Below, piece after piece: positions 27,272 through 35,756 of a stretch of 45,782 nt of DNA. The notes under the pieces are model-generated. The model saw only the letters and a program-made list of their open reading frames with translations. It was not told the DNA's origin and did not search any database. The first letter of the stretch is position 1; each line of letters begins with the position of its first letter. The position numbers and the translations under genes were made by a program. Source of the DNA: an uncultured Clostridia bacterium (GTDB lineage: Bacteria > Bacillota > Clostridia > Lachnospirales > CAMVHY01); NCBI GenBank assembly GCA_947073045.1, contig CAMTJU010000001.1, forward strand, positions 1-45,782, written 5' to 3'.

Positions 27272-28237
27272 TCACAATTTATAAATTTCATCTAGAGACG
27301 AAAATTCAATTGGCTTACCGTCGCAAAGACAAATTTTATTTTCCTGAGTAATTTCCCCAATTATTTTAGCATTAATGCCTTCATTATTCAATTTATTAAT
27401 TACTTTTTCTTCGTCGTTTGTAAAAACAAGCAATGCACCACTTGAAATAATTTTATATGGGTCGAGGGAAAACTCACTGCATAAAATTTTTGTTTGTGGC
27501 AAAATCGGTATCTGACTCGAAAATATTTTCATACCAAACTCAATATTTGAAAAAATCTCGCCCAATGCACCAAATACTCCACCTTCTGTAATATCATGCA
27601 TTTTACAAACAGAATAATTTTTACAAATAGCTGCCTCTTTTTCGACGGACAAATATTTTTCAAGCTCAAGGCATTTGTTTAAAAACTCAATGCCGAATTT
27701 ATTTCGTAAATATTTTTCATACATGCGCGCAATTATAATTGTTGCTTCTATTCCTGCCCATTTGGTAATTATAATTTTACTTGATGGCAAAATTTCCCCA
27801 TCAATAATCTTATCCGTTTGACCGATTATGGTTACACTAACAACATTGCGATTAACAGCATCAGTAATTTCTGTATGGCCACCCAAAATTTCCAAATTAA
27901 ATTTATTTGCACTTTCAACTATACTTTCCATAATATCTTTCAATTCATTTTGCTTTGTACCAGGCTTAAGTAAAATTGTAAGCATTAAACCAATGGGCTT
28001 AGCTCCTGACGTTACTAAATCATTTAAATTTATGTTAACTGCCAATTGTCCAATATTATCACTCGTAAAAGTAATGGGGTCAGACGAGAGCACGCAAAAT
28101 TTTTTATCAAGCTTTAATATCGAACAATCTTCACCAATTTGAGGATGATTAATAGCGCAACTGTGTCTAACATTTTTTTTGAGACTCTTAAAAATTATTT
28201 CATTCAACAAATTATTTTCTAGCTTTCCTATCTGCAT
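27272..28237 (-). CDS. PurM/HypE-like AIR synthase-related protein
   Basis: The 321-residue protein belongs to the ATP-binding PurM superfamily. It shows GEDCSIL and SSDPITFTSDNIGQLAVNINLNDLVTSGA in the N-terminal domain, GGHTEIT near residue 118, and the second-domain segment MHDITEGGVFGALGEI near residue 210. It most resembles the HypE-like AIR synthase-related proteins of clostridia rather than true PurM or hydrogenase HypE, and no hyp or purine genes are nearby. The substrate is unknown. ATG 28237 with AAGGGTGA upstream is preferred to GTG 28246. It begins the six-gene operon that ends with pncB. Confidence 0.78.
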   Translation of the reverse strand: MQIGKLENNLLNEIIFKSLKKNVRHSCAINHPQIGEDCSILKLDKKFCVLSSDPITFTSDNIGQLAVNINLNDLVTSGAKPIGLMLTILLKPGTKQNELKDIMESIVESANKFNLEILGGHTEITDAVNRNVVSVTIIGQTDKIIDGEILPSSKIIITKWAGIEATIIIARMYEKYLRNKFGIEFLNKCLELEKYLSVEKEAAICKNYSVCKMHDITEGGVFGALGEIFSNIEFGMKIFSSQIPILPQTKILCSEFSLDPYKIISSGALLVFTNDEEKVINKLNNEGINAKIIGEITQENKICLCDGKPIEFSSLDEIYKL

Positions 28238-28310
28238 TAATATCACCCTTTTTATTTTAACTTACTTTCTTAAAAAAATTAAGCAAAATCATGTAAATAC
28301 TACTAAATAA

Positions 28311-28365
28311 AAAAAGTGAATCCGATTATTAAACATTTTTGTTCAATATTTAGATTCACTTTTTG
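28311..28365. terminator. bidirectional terminator downstream of the PBP gene
   Basis: AAAAAGTGAATC (about 28313-28324) pairs with GATTCACTTTTT (about 28353-28364), enclosing an AT-rich inner hairpin (AAACA/TGTTC core). T tracts follow on both strands. On the minus strand it lies about 30 nt after the PBP stop and separates that gene from the next operon. Confidence 0.85.
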
Positions 28366-28393
28366 GATTTGACATAAAGCTACAAATTTTTAT

Positions 28394-30844
28394 TTATTCG
28401 GGCATCAGCGGTTCATCTGGTATAACTTCTTGAGTTGTAAATTGCGATGGCGTATTTATTGGTTGAATATTTTCTGTTGAAACAACAGGTGAAATTTGTG
28501 GCGATTGATTATCTTTTTTTGCGCTTTGTTCTTCATTTTCATCACTACTTTTTTGTTCAGAATGCATTGTGCAATATTTTTTTGGCTCAGTCCCGGATAT
28601 AAAAATTTCATTTATAGCAGTGCCTTCATTTTTGCATTGATCAGTTGCGAGAAGTCCTGTCTTTTTGCATACATATGCATTCGTTAAACCAGATGGCTTT
28701 TCAAAATTTTTTACTTCGAGTGAAGAATGAATTTGCTCCATTATCGCACTCCATAATTTCAAATGATAACCCCGATCTTCTTTCATTGTTTTTGGCTGGT
28801 CAAAGCCAAGCCAAATTCCTGCCACATAATACGGAGTATACCCAACAAATGTTAAATCTTTAGTATCATTCGTAGTACCAGTTTTACCCGCTACAGGCAT
28901 TTTACTTTTTTTAAATCTTGCCTTTGTACCAGTACCCTTTGAGACTACATCTTTCATCATGTCAGTCAAAATATAAGAAGATTGTGGCTTCAAAACTACT
29001 TGTGCTTCATTCTCATTTTTAAGCAAAATATTGCCATTGTGATCTAATACCTTTGTATAGAAAATAGGCTTGTTGTATTCACCAAGATTTGCAATTGTAC
29101 CAATTGCCGCTGTTAATTCTAACTGATTAACGCCATGCGTTAAACCTCCCAGTGCAGCTGATGCAACTTTATCACTGTAGACTTTACCGTTTATTCTTTC
29201 TCCATCAACAAGCGTAGTAAATCCAAATTTTAAAAGATAGTCGAAACAATTTGCAACACCTGTATTAATCATATTTTTTGCCGCAAGTATATTCATTGAG
29301 TCACGAACTCCATCACGAATTGTTGAAGGGCCACGATAGCCTTTGTAATAATTTTTAGGACTATAACCATCAGGAGTTGTGTATGGTTCATCGACAATAA
29401 CGGTTGCAGCAGTTGCTTTTTTTAAATCTATAGCTGGTGCATACGAAGCTAAAATTTTGAAAACAGAACCCGGTTGGCGTACAGAATCAACTGCACGATT
29501 TAATGCTAAATCTGCAGATTTTTTACCACGCCCACCAATAATTGCTTTAACCTGTCCGTTATGATAGTCAATAATAATCATAGCAGCTTGAGGCTGCGGA
29601 ATTTTTACAACTTTATCTACGAATGTTTCATTTGCGCCAACCAATTCATTTTTTACAGACTGTATAAATTCATCGGCCTCAGTTTCATTTTTAACAGTCT
29701 TGCTGCGTTCAAAATTTTTTTGCTCATTGTCTGAATTAGTTGTTGTCAAATAATAATGGACATCAATTTCATAATCTGATTTTGGAAAATATGAATCATC
29801 GCTAAATTTTTCATCCATTATATTTTGCATGCTAGAATCAATCGTAGAATATATTTGCAATCCGCCATTGTAAATTAAATTAATAGCCTCGCTCTTGGAT
29901 AAATTATTCTTTTGCTGCAAGTCATTTGTTAAATCTTTAATGAGCTTGTCAACAAAATAGCTATGAAATGATTTTTCTTCACTTTTTGTTTTTTTGCTTT
30001 GCGATATTTTTTCATATACATCTTCATTTTTTGCATTCGTATATTCTTCCTGGGTTATGTAATCTAGTTGCAGCATCTTTTTCAAAATAGCATTCTTTCT
30101 TTCATTATTATTCTCAGGATTTTTGTCAGGTGCATAATACGTAGGAGATTTAGTAATTGCTGCAATAACCGCACTTTCTGCAATATCCAATTCTGATACA
30201 TCTTTATTAAAGTAATAATCAGCGGCAGTTTTTACACCATTGAGTCCATGATACAAATAAATTGTGTTTAAATAAACTTCAAGTATATGGTCTTTAGCAG
30301 ATTTTTTACTTCCAAATTGATCTATTAATTCTTTTTCAAATTTGAGAGCAAGATATTGTTCTTGCAATTTTGTCTTCATGTTATTTTTAGAGACTTTTGT
30401 GACTGTATTTTTTATTAATTGCTGAGTAATAGTACTTGCACCTTGAGTTTTGTTTCTTAAAATTTTCGAAAAAATTGCACGTATTAATCCTTTTGGGTCA
30501 ATCCCGTTATGTTCATAAAATCTTTCATCTTCAATAGCAATAAAAGCATGCTGAAGATTTTTAGGAATTTCATCGAGTGTGACATATTCACGATTTTCTG
30601 TACCGTTTATTCTGTCAATTTCATTTCCATTACTCTCATAAACTATAGAAGTATAGATATTTGGCATAACGTTTATATTTTTGAGCTGTTCGGCATTTTT
30701 AATAATTCCCATATATACTCCAAATGAACAGCCTATAAAAATAAAGAAAGCAATAACAAAAACAAATAAAAATGCGCGAAAGATTTTTTTGCGTTTTCTA
30801 CGACGCCTAATTTCTCTTCGCGACAATCTTTTCTTTTCTTCCAT
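28394..30844 (-). CDS. class A penicillin-binding protein (PBP1A family)
   Basis: This bifunctional enzyme polymerises and cross-links peptidoglycan outside the membrane. It has a very basic cytoplasmic N-terminus (about residues 1-22), one membrane segment (about 24-46), a GT51 domain with EDERFYEHNG near residue 105 and GASTITQQL near 140, and a transpeptidase domain with SVFK (catalytic Ser about 458), SMN (about 514) and KTGT (about 653). The 816 residues end in a PBP-type Cys-containing segment and a low-complexity Ser/Gln/Pro tail. GGGAGGT precedes the ATG. It appears monocistronic, with terminators on both sides. Confidence 0.96.
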   Translation of the reverse strand: MEEKKRLSRREIRRRRKRKKIFRAFLFVFVIAFFIFIGCSFGVYMGIIKNAEQLKNINVMPNIYTSIVYESNGNEIDRINGTENREYVTLDEIPKNLQHAFIAIEDERFYEHNGIDPKGLIRAIFSKILRNKTQGASTITQQLIKNTVTKVSKNNMKTKLQEQYLALKFEKELIDQFGSKKSAKDHILEVYLNTIYLYHGLNGVKTAADYYFNKDVSELDIAESAVIAAITKSPTYYAPDKNPENNNERKNAILKKMLQLDYITQEEYTNAKNEDVYEKISQSKKTKSEEKSFHSYFVDKLIKDLTNDLQQKNNLSKSEAINLIYNGGLQIYSTIDSSMQNIMDEKFSDDSYFPKSDYEIDVHYYLTTTNSDNEQKNFERSKTVKNETEADEFIQSVKNELVGANETFVDKVVKIPQPQAAMIIIDYHNGQVKAIIGGRGKKSADLALNRAVDSVRQPGSVFKILASYAPAIDLKKATAATVIVDEPYTTPDGYSPKNYYKGYRGPSTIRDGVRDSMNILAAKNMINTGVANCFDYLLKFGFTTLVDGERINGKVYSDKVASAALGGLTHGVNQLELTAAIGTIANLGEYNKPIFYTKVLDHNGNILLKNENEAQVVLKPQSSYILTDMMKDVVSKGTGTKARFKKSKMPVAGKTGTTNDTKDLTFVGYTPYYVAGIWLGFDQPKTMKEDRGYHLKLWSAIMEQIHSSLEVKNFEKPSGLTNAYVCKKTGLLATDQCKNEGTAINEIFISGTEPKKYCTMHSEQKSSDENEEQSAKKDNQSPQISPVVSTENIQPINTPSQFTTQEVIPDEPLMPE

Positions 30845-30899
30845 TAGTTATACCTCCCAACAAGAAGTATATCATAAAAAATTGTTAATTACATAAAAA

Positions 30900-30927
30900 A
30901 AAGATGATACAAAATTGTATCATCTTT
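30900..30927 (-). terminator. terminator downstream of the small lipoprotein gene
   Basis: AAAGATGATAC (30900-30910) pairs perfectly with GTATCATCTTT (30917-30927) around a 6-nt loop; on the minus strand the stem runs into T8. It separates the lipoprotein gene from the PBP gene, whose promoter must then lie within 30845-30899. Confidence 0.9.
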
Positions 30928-30937
30928 GTTTGATGAA

Positions 30938-31189
30938 TTATTCAGCTTCAGCTTGAGTAACTGTTACTTGTGGAGCTGAAGAAGCATCATCAGTTACAGA
31001 CACATCATCGTTTTCATCTAAATTATTTTCTTCATTAAGGTTTGTATCTTCATCTAAGTTCTGATTGTCTGTAGCTTCAATTGAAACTTCAGGTGCATTG
31101 CTTAAGTCTGGGTCATTAACAGTTTTATTTCCGCAAGAAATTAAGCAAAAAGAAACTGCTATTAAAAACATTGGTAAAAACTTTTTCAA
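30938..31189 (-). CDS. small acidic lipoprotein
   Basis: The 83-residue product starts MKKFLPMFLIAVSF and has a lipobox LISC-G, so Cys near residue 19 should be lipidated and the mature protein anchored outside the membrane. The mature part is almost wholly low-complexity and acidic (Asp, Glu, Asn) with Ser/Ala/Val, and contains no known domain. TTG 31189 has AGGAGG 8 nt upstream; the in-frame GTG at 31198 overlaps that site. The gene is flanked by its own promoter and terminator. Function is unknown. Confidence 0.8.
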   Translation of the reverse strand: MKKFLPMFLIAVSFCLISCGNKTVNDPDLSNAPEVSIEATDNQNLDEDTNLNEENNLDENDDVSVTDDASSAPQVTVTQAEAE

Positions 31190-31244
31190 TGAATTCACCT
31201 CCTAATTTCGTATGTATGTGCAAATCATCTATACACACTTAAAC

Positions 31245-31273
31245 AGTTTAGCACATATTTGTTTAATTAGCAA
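31245..31273 (-). promoter_or_regulatory. promoter of the small lipoprotein gene
   Basis: On the minus strand TTGCTA (31273-31268) and TAAACT (31250-31245) are separated by 17 nt and lie about 55 nt upstream of the TTG start. The rest of 31274-31418 shows no further feature. Confidence 0.6.
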
Positions 31274-31418
31274 ATGTAAATTTTATTATTTGTGAACAAA
31301 TTTCATACTTTATATCGTTTTTTGTGTTTATATCTGCACTAACTTGTGCTATTTCTATTTTCCATACAAATTATAATTTCATGTTTTTGTAAAAAATGAA
31401 AACAAAAAATTATAAAAA

Positions 31419-31444
31419 AAAATCTCAAGATTGCTTGAGATTTT
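31419..31444. terminator. bidirectional terminator after the phosphodiester-glycosidase gene
   Basis: A perfect 11-bp stem (AAAATCTCAAG at 31419-31429 with CTTGAGATTTT at 31434-31444) has a 4-nt loop and T-rich tracts on both strands; it lies 20 nt past the stop of the gene to the right. Its stem is the same sequence as the outer stem of the terminator at 22637-22735. Confidence 0.9.
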
Positions 31445-31464
31445 ATTTTCTATCCAAACTTATT

Positions 31465-33825
31465 TTATTCAAATTTATAAACAATATTTTTTCCAGTAAC
31501 CCTAAATTTAAGTGACTTATAATTTTGATTTAAAGATTTGTCACTTTTATAAAGCGAACCAATATTAATATATCTTACTCCATCTTTAACAGTTGATTGT
31601 GTATTTGAATCAGTACTATACAAAACAAAAACTGTTTTTCCATTATCAACAAATTTTTTTAATACACAATGGAATAATTCATATTCTTTTTGCGGATTTA
31701 AAGTTGCCGGATTTTTATCCAACATTATTATTATGTGATCCGAATTTTTATTTTTTATATCCGTCTCAAATTTTTCCCATTGTTTTATGTTAGTTTTAAA
31801 CAAACTGCCGCTTTTGGCTGTCATACTTGCTACAGTCAAATTTTTGAACGTGTTTATAGAATAATTATTTTGCTGCTTAAAAATTTTTGTATCCGTACCT
31901 GCATCTACATTTCCAACAAATAATCCTAATGAACAATTTTGTTTTGCCAAAGTTAAATATTTATTAATGTTCTCTTTGTAGTTACTAGGTTTTGATTTTT
32001 CACTTATATACATATTCCCTACACAAAAAACATCAAAACTTTCGTTTGACATATTTTCGTTCGTAAAGTTTACATTCAACTTATCATGAAATTTTTTTGA
32101 ATCAGGTAATTTAATTTCATTTGCAGTTGTGTTTTTTTCATTTGCAACTACAACTTTTATATAGCAATTCAAATTTTCATTTGCATTTTCAAATGAACAA
32201 GCAATATATCCCTTGCCCAAAGTTAATGCATTAAACTTTCCATTTTCAATTTTACCTAAACTTTCTGGCACAACACTAAATTTTATATTTGAATTATCGA
32301 GTCTAGTTTTAACTCCATCATCGTCAATTGCATTTATTATTAAATCTGTTTGAGAATTCAATTTTGCATTAAGAACATCTTGCGCTGGTTCAATACAATT
32401 TATTTGTGAACACACAATTTCTTTTTCGCTTGTAAAATTTTCATACTGAGCAAGAAGTTTTAATTTACCAACTTTGCTTGCATAAAAAACACCGTTTTCA
32501 ATTATCCCGCCTTCATCGTCAGCTATAATCGCTACATTTTCTTGCGGTATCTCAATTTTATTTAAATATTCATCGTATCCATAAACTTTCAATTTGCATG
32601 GCACATTCAACAAAAATTTATTATATTCTGGAACAATTTCTATTGAATTAAGTTCACCGACTTGAGTTGGTTTGAAAATACCCACAGCATTTACAACTTT
32701 TCTTTGCAAACCATCAGAAAGAGTGTTAACAACATTCAAATTTTCTGTCTTTAAATCCTGCACTACCATGGTTGTTGAACCTCCACCGTCCAAATGCATT
32801 GCATTATATGCTCCAAAGCGCTGCATTAATTGAGCCATTTCCTCTTGCGTTGCACCAATACTATGGCTACGTCCATCAACTACAATAATTATCAAAGTAT
32901 TTCTATCAAAAGTCAAGCCTAAAGCAGTACGAGGCTGGCGACCTTTTACAACTATTCCATTATCATTTGCAACTTTGCCGTTGATAAGAATGCGGCCAAC
33001 ACCACCAAACATTGTTTTTATTTTACTCAAATCTACAGATGATTTAATATTGAACTCAGTTTTTTGGCCAACTTTAAATTTATCTAGATTGTAATCTGCC
33101 GTATGCGAACTCATTGTAATAATGTAACCGTCTTCTGGAACATCGACATTCTCACTTTTTTTTGATATATAAACAATTTCATCATTTGATATAACTAATT
33201 TAACCAATCCAGGAAAACGTTTGTCAAGCGATTTTGTGTTATCCATTGAATTTCTATCAATGTAAGTCGGATAAACCATATCCGTAATTTTGTTTACGTA
33301 AGCAATATCAAGGCTTTTTTTGCCGTCATTTAAAAAAGTAACTTCTGATTTTATATATGCCATAAATGGATTATTGTCATTATCTATATAAAATGAAGAA
33401 TACTCACCCTTTTGCGCATTTATATTTGAATTGAGCGAAATCAAATTGCCATTATTAATAACAGTACCAAACGCTGCAGAATAATTTCCCTGCATTCCAA
33501 AAAAATCACCATTTACTCCAGCAATAGCATTATTTTCAGAAAGAAGAGTTTGTGCAGTTTCCTTTAGTCCATATTCTTTTAAAGATTCCACAGATTTTAC
33601 AGTAATATTAGGGTCGTTCAAAGGAACTCTCAAAACATAAAAATCTCTCATACCTTCACTTGTAATTTGATTATATACCGAATAAACAAGATTTTTCGTA
33701 ATTAATTTTTCTTGCTTTTGTTCATAAAAAACATAAAGATTTGCTGCCAGAACATTTATATGAAATGTGAACAATAAAATTATTGTAAGCGCAGTATTAA
33801 ATATCCATCTTTTGAAATTTTTCAC
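31465..33825 (-). CDS. exported phosphodiester glycosidase (NAGPA)-like protein
   Basis: The 786-residue protein has a signal peptide (hydrophobic segment, cleavage after VLAA near residue 28). Residues about 85-390 form a NAGPA/DUF2233 phosphodiester glycosidase domain: NAIAGVNGDFFGMQG, GRQPRTALGLT, IIVVDGRS and MHLDGGGSTTMVV are the conserved core. Bacterial relatives act on sugar-phosphodiester linkages of wall polymers. A bacterial Ig-like segment follows (about 395-475), then further beta-rich sequence, and residues about 605-786 look like an alpha/beta phosphoesterase fold (FCVGNMYISE, LGLFVGNVDAGTD) without the usual metal-binding His/Asp set. The GTG start at 33825 has GAGGTGA upstream. 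It is probably monocistronic. Confidence 0.82.
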   Translation of the reverse strand: MKNFKRWIFNTALTIILLFTFHINVLAANLYVFYEQKQEKLITKNLVYSVYNQITSEGMRDFYVLRVPLNDPNITVKSVESLKEYGLKETAQTLLSENNAIAGVNGDFFGMQGNYSAAFGTVINNGNLISLNSNINAQKGEYSSFYIDNDNNPFMAYIKSEVTFLNDGKKSLDIAYVNKITDMVYPTYIDRNSMDNTKSLDKRFPGLVKLVISNDEIVYISKKSENVDVPEDGYIITMSSHTADYNLDKFKVGQKTEFNIKSSVDLSKIKTMFGGVGRILINGKVANDNGIVVKGRQPRTALGLTFDRNTLIIIVVDGRSHSIGATQEEMAQLMQRFGAYNAMHLDGGGSTTMVVQDLKTENLNVVNTLSDGLQRKVVNAVGIFKPTQVGELNSIEIVPEYNKFLLNVPCKLKVYGYDEYLNKIEIPQENVAIIADDEGGIIENGVFYASKVGKLKLLAQYENFTSEKEIVCSQINCIEPAQDVLNAKLNSQTDLIINAIDDDGVKTRLDNSNIKFSVVPESLGKIENGKFNALTLGKGYIACSFENANENLNCYIKVVVANEKNTTANEIKLPDSKKFHDKLNVNFTNENMSNESFDVFCVGNMYISEKSKPSNYKENINKYLTLAKQNCSLGLFVGNVDAGTDTKIFKQQNNYSINTFKNLTVASMTAKSGSLFKTNIKQWEKFETDIKNKNSDHIIIMLDKNPATLNPQKEYELFHCVLKKFVDNGKTVFVLYSTDSNTQSTVKDGVRYINIGSLYKSDKSLNQNYKSLKFRVTGKNIVYKFE

Positions 33826-33945
33826 TCTCTACTCACCTCAAACATTAATAAATCTTCAATAAGTATAACATAAGTATGTCTAATCGCAATTAAATTTATA
33901 TTAAAGTTTGTATACCGCCAGTAACATTTTTAAAAATTATTTCAT

Positions 33946-33983
33946 ATCCATAAATTATAATCCATAAAATTATAATCCATAAA
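33946..33983 (+). repeat. short tandem repeat in the leader of the DUF4397 gene
   Basis: The unit ATCCATAAATTATA (with one extra A in the second copy) occurs at 33946-33959 and 33960-33974, with a partial third copy from 33975. Each full copy contains TATAAT, and the first contains CATA-N3-TA, which resembles the -10 of mother-cell sigma factors. It sits 15-50 nt before the start codon, so copy number could alter promoter strength. Confidence 0.6.
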
Positions 33984-33998
33984 AAAAGGTGATTTATA

Positions 33999-34610
33999 AT
34001 GGAAAATATGTGTTATTTGAGATTTTTTCAGGCTTCTTTAAATGCCCCTGCTTTGGATATTTATATAAATGATGTTGCATTAGTAAAAGATTTTGCTTAC
34101 AAGGATTTTACAAAATATTTTAAAGCAGTCTCTGGAAGTTATAATATTAAAATATTTGTTTCGGGCAACAAAAATTTAATTGTATTAGATGAAAACATCG
34201 AGCTTTATCCAAATAATATTTATACTCTCGCAATAATAGGATTGTTTAATCTAAATGGCATAGAAATAAATTTAATAGATGATCATTTGCGAGATATAAA
34301 CAAAAATTATTCATACATACGTTTTATAAATTTATCACCAAGCTCACGCGATTTAGATATTGTTTTAAATAACAACCTAGCAATTTCAGAATTAAGTTAC
34401 GCAACAGTTTCAAGTTATTTAGAATTACCACCAGGAAGATATAACTTCAAAGCATATTTATCTAGTCAACAAAAACTTGTTTTAGAAAATCCAAATATGA
34501 CTTTAGACCCAGGTAAAATTTATTCGGGCTATGTTTTAGGAATAGAAAATATAAAAGACAGCATGCAAATAGTAATTCCGCTTGAAGGCGCAACATATTT
34601 AAAATTTTAG
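33999..34610 (+). CDS. DUF4397 repeat protein
   Basis: The 203-residue protein consists of two homologous beta-rich halves, residues about 4-85 (YLRFFQAS...LDIYIND) and about 108-190 (YIRFINLSPSSRDLDIVLNN), the pattern of DUF4397 domains. It has no signal peptide or membrane segment, although DUF4397 is often found in surface proteins, so it may be cytoplasmic or deposited on spores; function is unknown. AAGGTGA lies 6 nt before the ATG. It is transcribed alone between the phosphodiester-glycosidase gene and an XRE regulator and ends in a terminator. Confidence 0.82.
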   Translation: MENMCYLRFFQASLNAPALDIYINDVALVKDFAYKDFTKYFKAVSGSYNIKIFVSGNKNLIVLDENIELYPNNIYTLAIIGLFNLNGIEINLIDDHLRDINKNYSYIRFINLSPSSRDLDIVLNNNLAISELSYATVSSYLELPPGRYNFKAYLSSQQKLVLENPNMTLDPGKIYSGYVLGIENIKDSMQIVIPLEGATYLKF

Positions 34611-34673
34611 AAATAAATTTTAGAAATGCCTACTTTTCTTCAAAAAAAATATTGCTAAAAAAGACAACAAAAT

Positions 34674-34725
34674 AACTTTTAAATAAAAAACTTTACTTAA
34701 GTTTTTTTATTTAAAAGTTTTTTTG
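34674..34725 (+). terminator. long AT-only terminator after the DUF4397 gene
   Basis: AACTTTTAAATAAAAAACTT (34674-34693) pairs almost fully with 34699-34719 around a 5-nt loop and is followed by a T run. Sequence 34726-34763 shows nothing further; the opposing XRE gene ends there and may use the same hairpin. Confidence 0.8.
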
Positions 34726-34763
34726 CTGCCATTAAAAAAATCAAAACACATCTCAAATATTAA

Positions 34764-35234
34764 TTATTTTTTTTTGGATCTAGTTTTTTTATTCAAATCC
34801 TTTTTTGTCATTTCAACTGCAATTTTCAAAACTTGCGATATAGTTTTTATATCACCCTTACGAAGTTTTTTTCTATTACAAGTAACCAATTTTGCATTTT
34901 TAAGGTTATTTATTATTTCCTTTGTATATCGCTTGATGTCGATAACGTTTAAATCGAGTGACTTTTCAAATCTTTCTTTATAAAATTCATAATCTTCATC
35001 AATATAGCCACACATATATAAAAATTTATTAAGCGGGATTTTCAGAGCATCAGCAATCTTAATCAAAGTTTCTATAGTTGGTGTAATTCCCTTGTTTGTC
35101 TTAGGATTTATACTCTTTTCGATTTTATTGATATAGGCATGGCTTATACCAATAAATTCACTGAATTCACGCAAACTCATTTTTTTTTCTAAACGTAAAT
35201 TCCTTAATACACTACCAAAATTTTTTTTACCCAT
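34764..35234 (-). CDS. XRE-family helix-turn-helix regulator
   Basis: Residues about 8-70 form a Cro/C1-type HTH (LRNLRLEKKMSLREFSEFIGISHAYINKIE, then PTIETLIKIADALKIPL). The 86-residue C-terminal part is helical and lysine-rich and is not a known ligand or protease domain. AGGAGGAA lies upstream of the ATG. The gene diverges from a small operon whose predicted promoter carries a perfect palindrome at the start site, so this protein is the natural candidate to bind there. Its own promoter may be TTCAAT-17-TAAAAT around 35280-35310. Confidence 0.88.
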   Translation of the reverse strand: MGKKNFGSVLRNLRLEKKMSLREFSEFIGISHAYINKIEKSINPKTNKGITPTIETLIKIADALKIPLNKFLYMCGYIDEDYEFYKERFEKSLDLNVIDIKRYTKEIINNLKNAKLVTCNRKKLRKGDIKTISQVLKIAVEMTKKDLNKKTRSKKK

Positions 35235-35361
35235 CTTTTAAAATTCCTCCTCACATATTAACTGTATTAATTATTTTACACCAATTAAATTAATTATTGA
35301 ATAAAAATTATCACAAAGCAATTGAAAAAAACGTAGCAATTTGCAAAAATTTGTCAAATTA

Positions 35362-35412
35362 TTGAAATCAGTTTTTGTATTGGATATAATTTACTCGTAA
35401 ACTATAGTTTAC
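35362..35412 (+). promoter_or_regulatory. sigma-A promoter with palindromic operator
   Basis: TTGAAA (35362-35367) and TATAAT (35385-35390) are separated by exactly 17 nt. A perfect 16-bp palindrome, GTAAACTATAGTTTAC, occupies 35397-35412, that is, at the predicted transcription start, and a second perfect palindrome ATTGAATTCAAT lies at 35418-35429. The arrangement fits repression by the divergently encoded XRE protein; the assignment of repressor to site is inference. Confidence 0.75.
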
Positions 35413-35452
35413 TAAAATTGAATTCAATCTGCATTGAATACTTAAAAATGGA

Positions 35453-35743
35453 GTGATAATTATAACGAAAGAAATTTTTTTTGCCAAAAATAAAAGGGAA
35501 TATATAGAAAAAATAGCCGAAGAATTATTTCCGTTGTTTATTAAAAGTTTGATCGACAATAAAATTTTAGAATTGCTTAATTCTGATATGCCTGATTATA
35601 AAAAACAAAAGATATATTGTGAACTGACAAATATATGCAATGATTTAATGTTTGACTATAAAAATATTCATTACAAATCAATGTTATCAGGTGTAAACAA
35701 AGTTATCAATTTTAATAAAAATATTTTTCAGTTATTAAAATAG
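35453..35743 (+). CDS. hypothetical protein upstream of mor
   Basis: The 96-residue frame has no recognisable domain. It is predicted helical, with alternating acidic and hydrophobic residues (EYIEKIAEELFPLFIKSLI) and three cysteines, and carries no signal peptide. The start is unclear: GTG 35453 falls inside the only good Shine-Dalgarno sequence (GGAGTGA, 35450-35456), while the codons at sensible spacing are ATT 35459, ATA 35462 and ACG 35465. It is the first gene after the palindromic operator and is followed after 13 nt by the Mor-family gene, so the two are probably co-transcribed. Confidence 0.55.
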   Translation: MIIITKEIFFAKNKREYIEKIAEELFPLFIKSLIDNKILELLNSDMPDYKKQKIYCELTNICNDLMFDYKNIHYKSMLSGVNKVINFNKNIFQLLK

Positions 35744-35756
35744 GAGATGATTTTAT

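Noticed and set aside
33946-33983. Short repeats considered as a CRISPR array
   Set aside because: The units are contiguous with no spacers and are too short; no cas genes are present.
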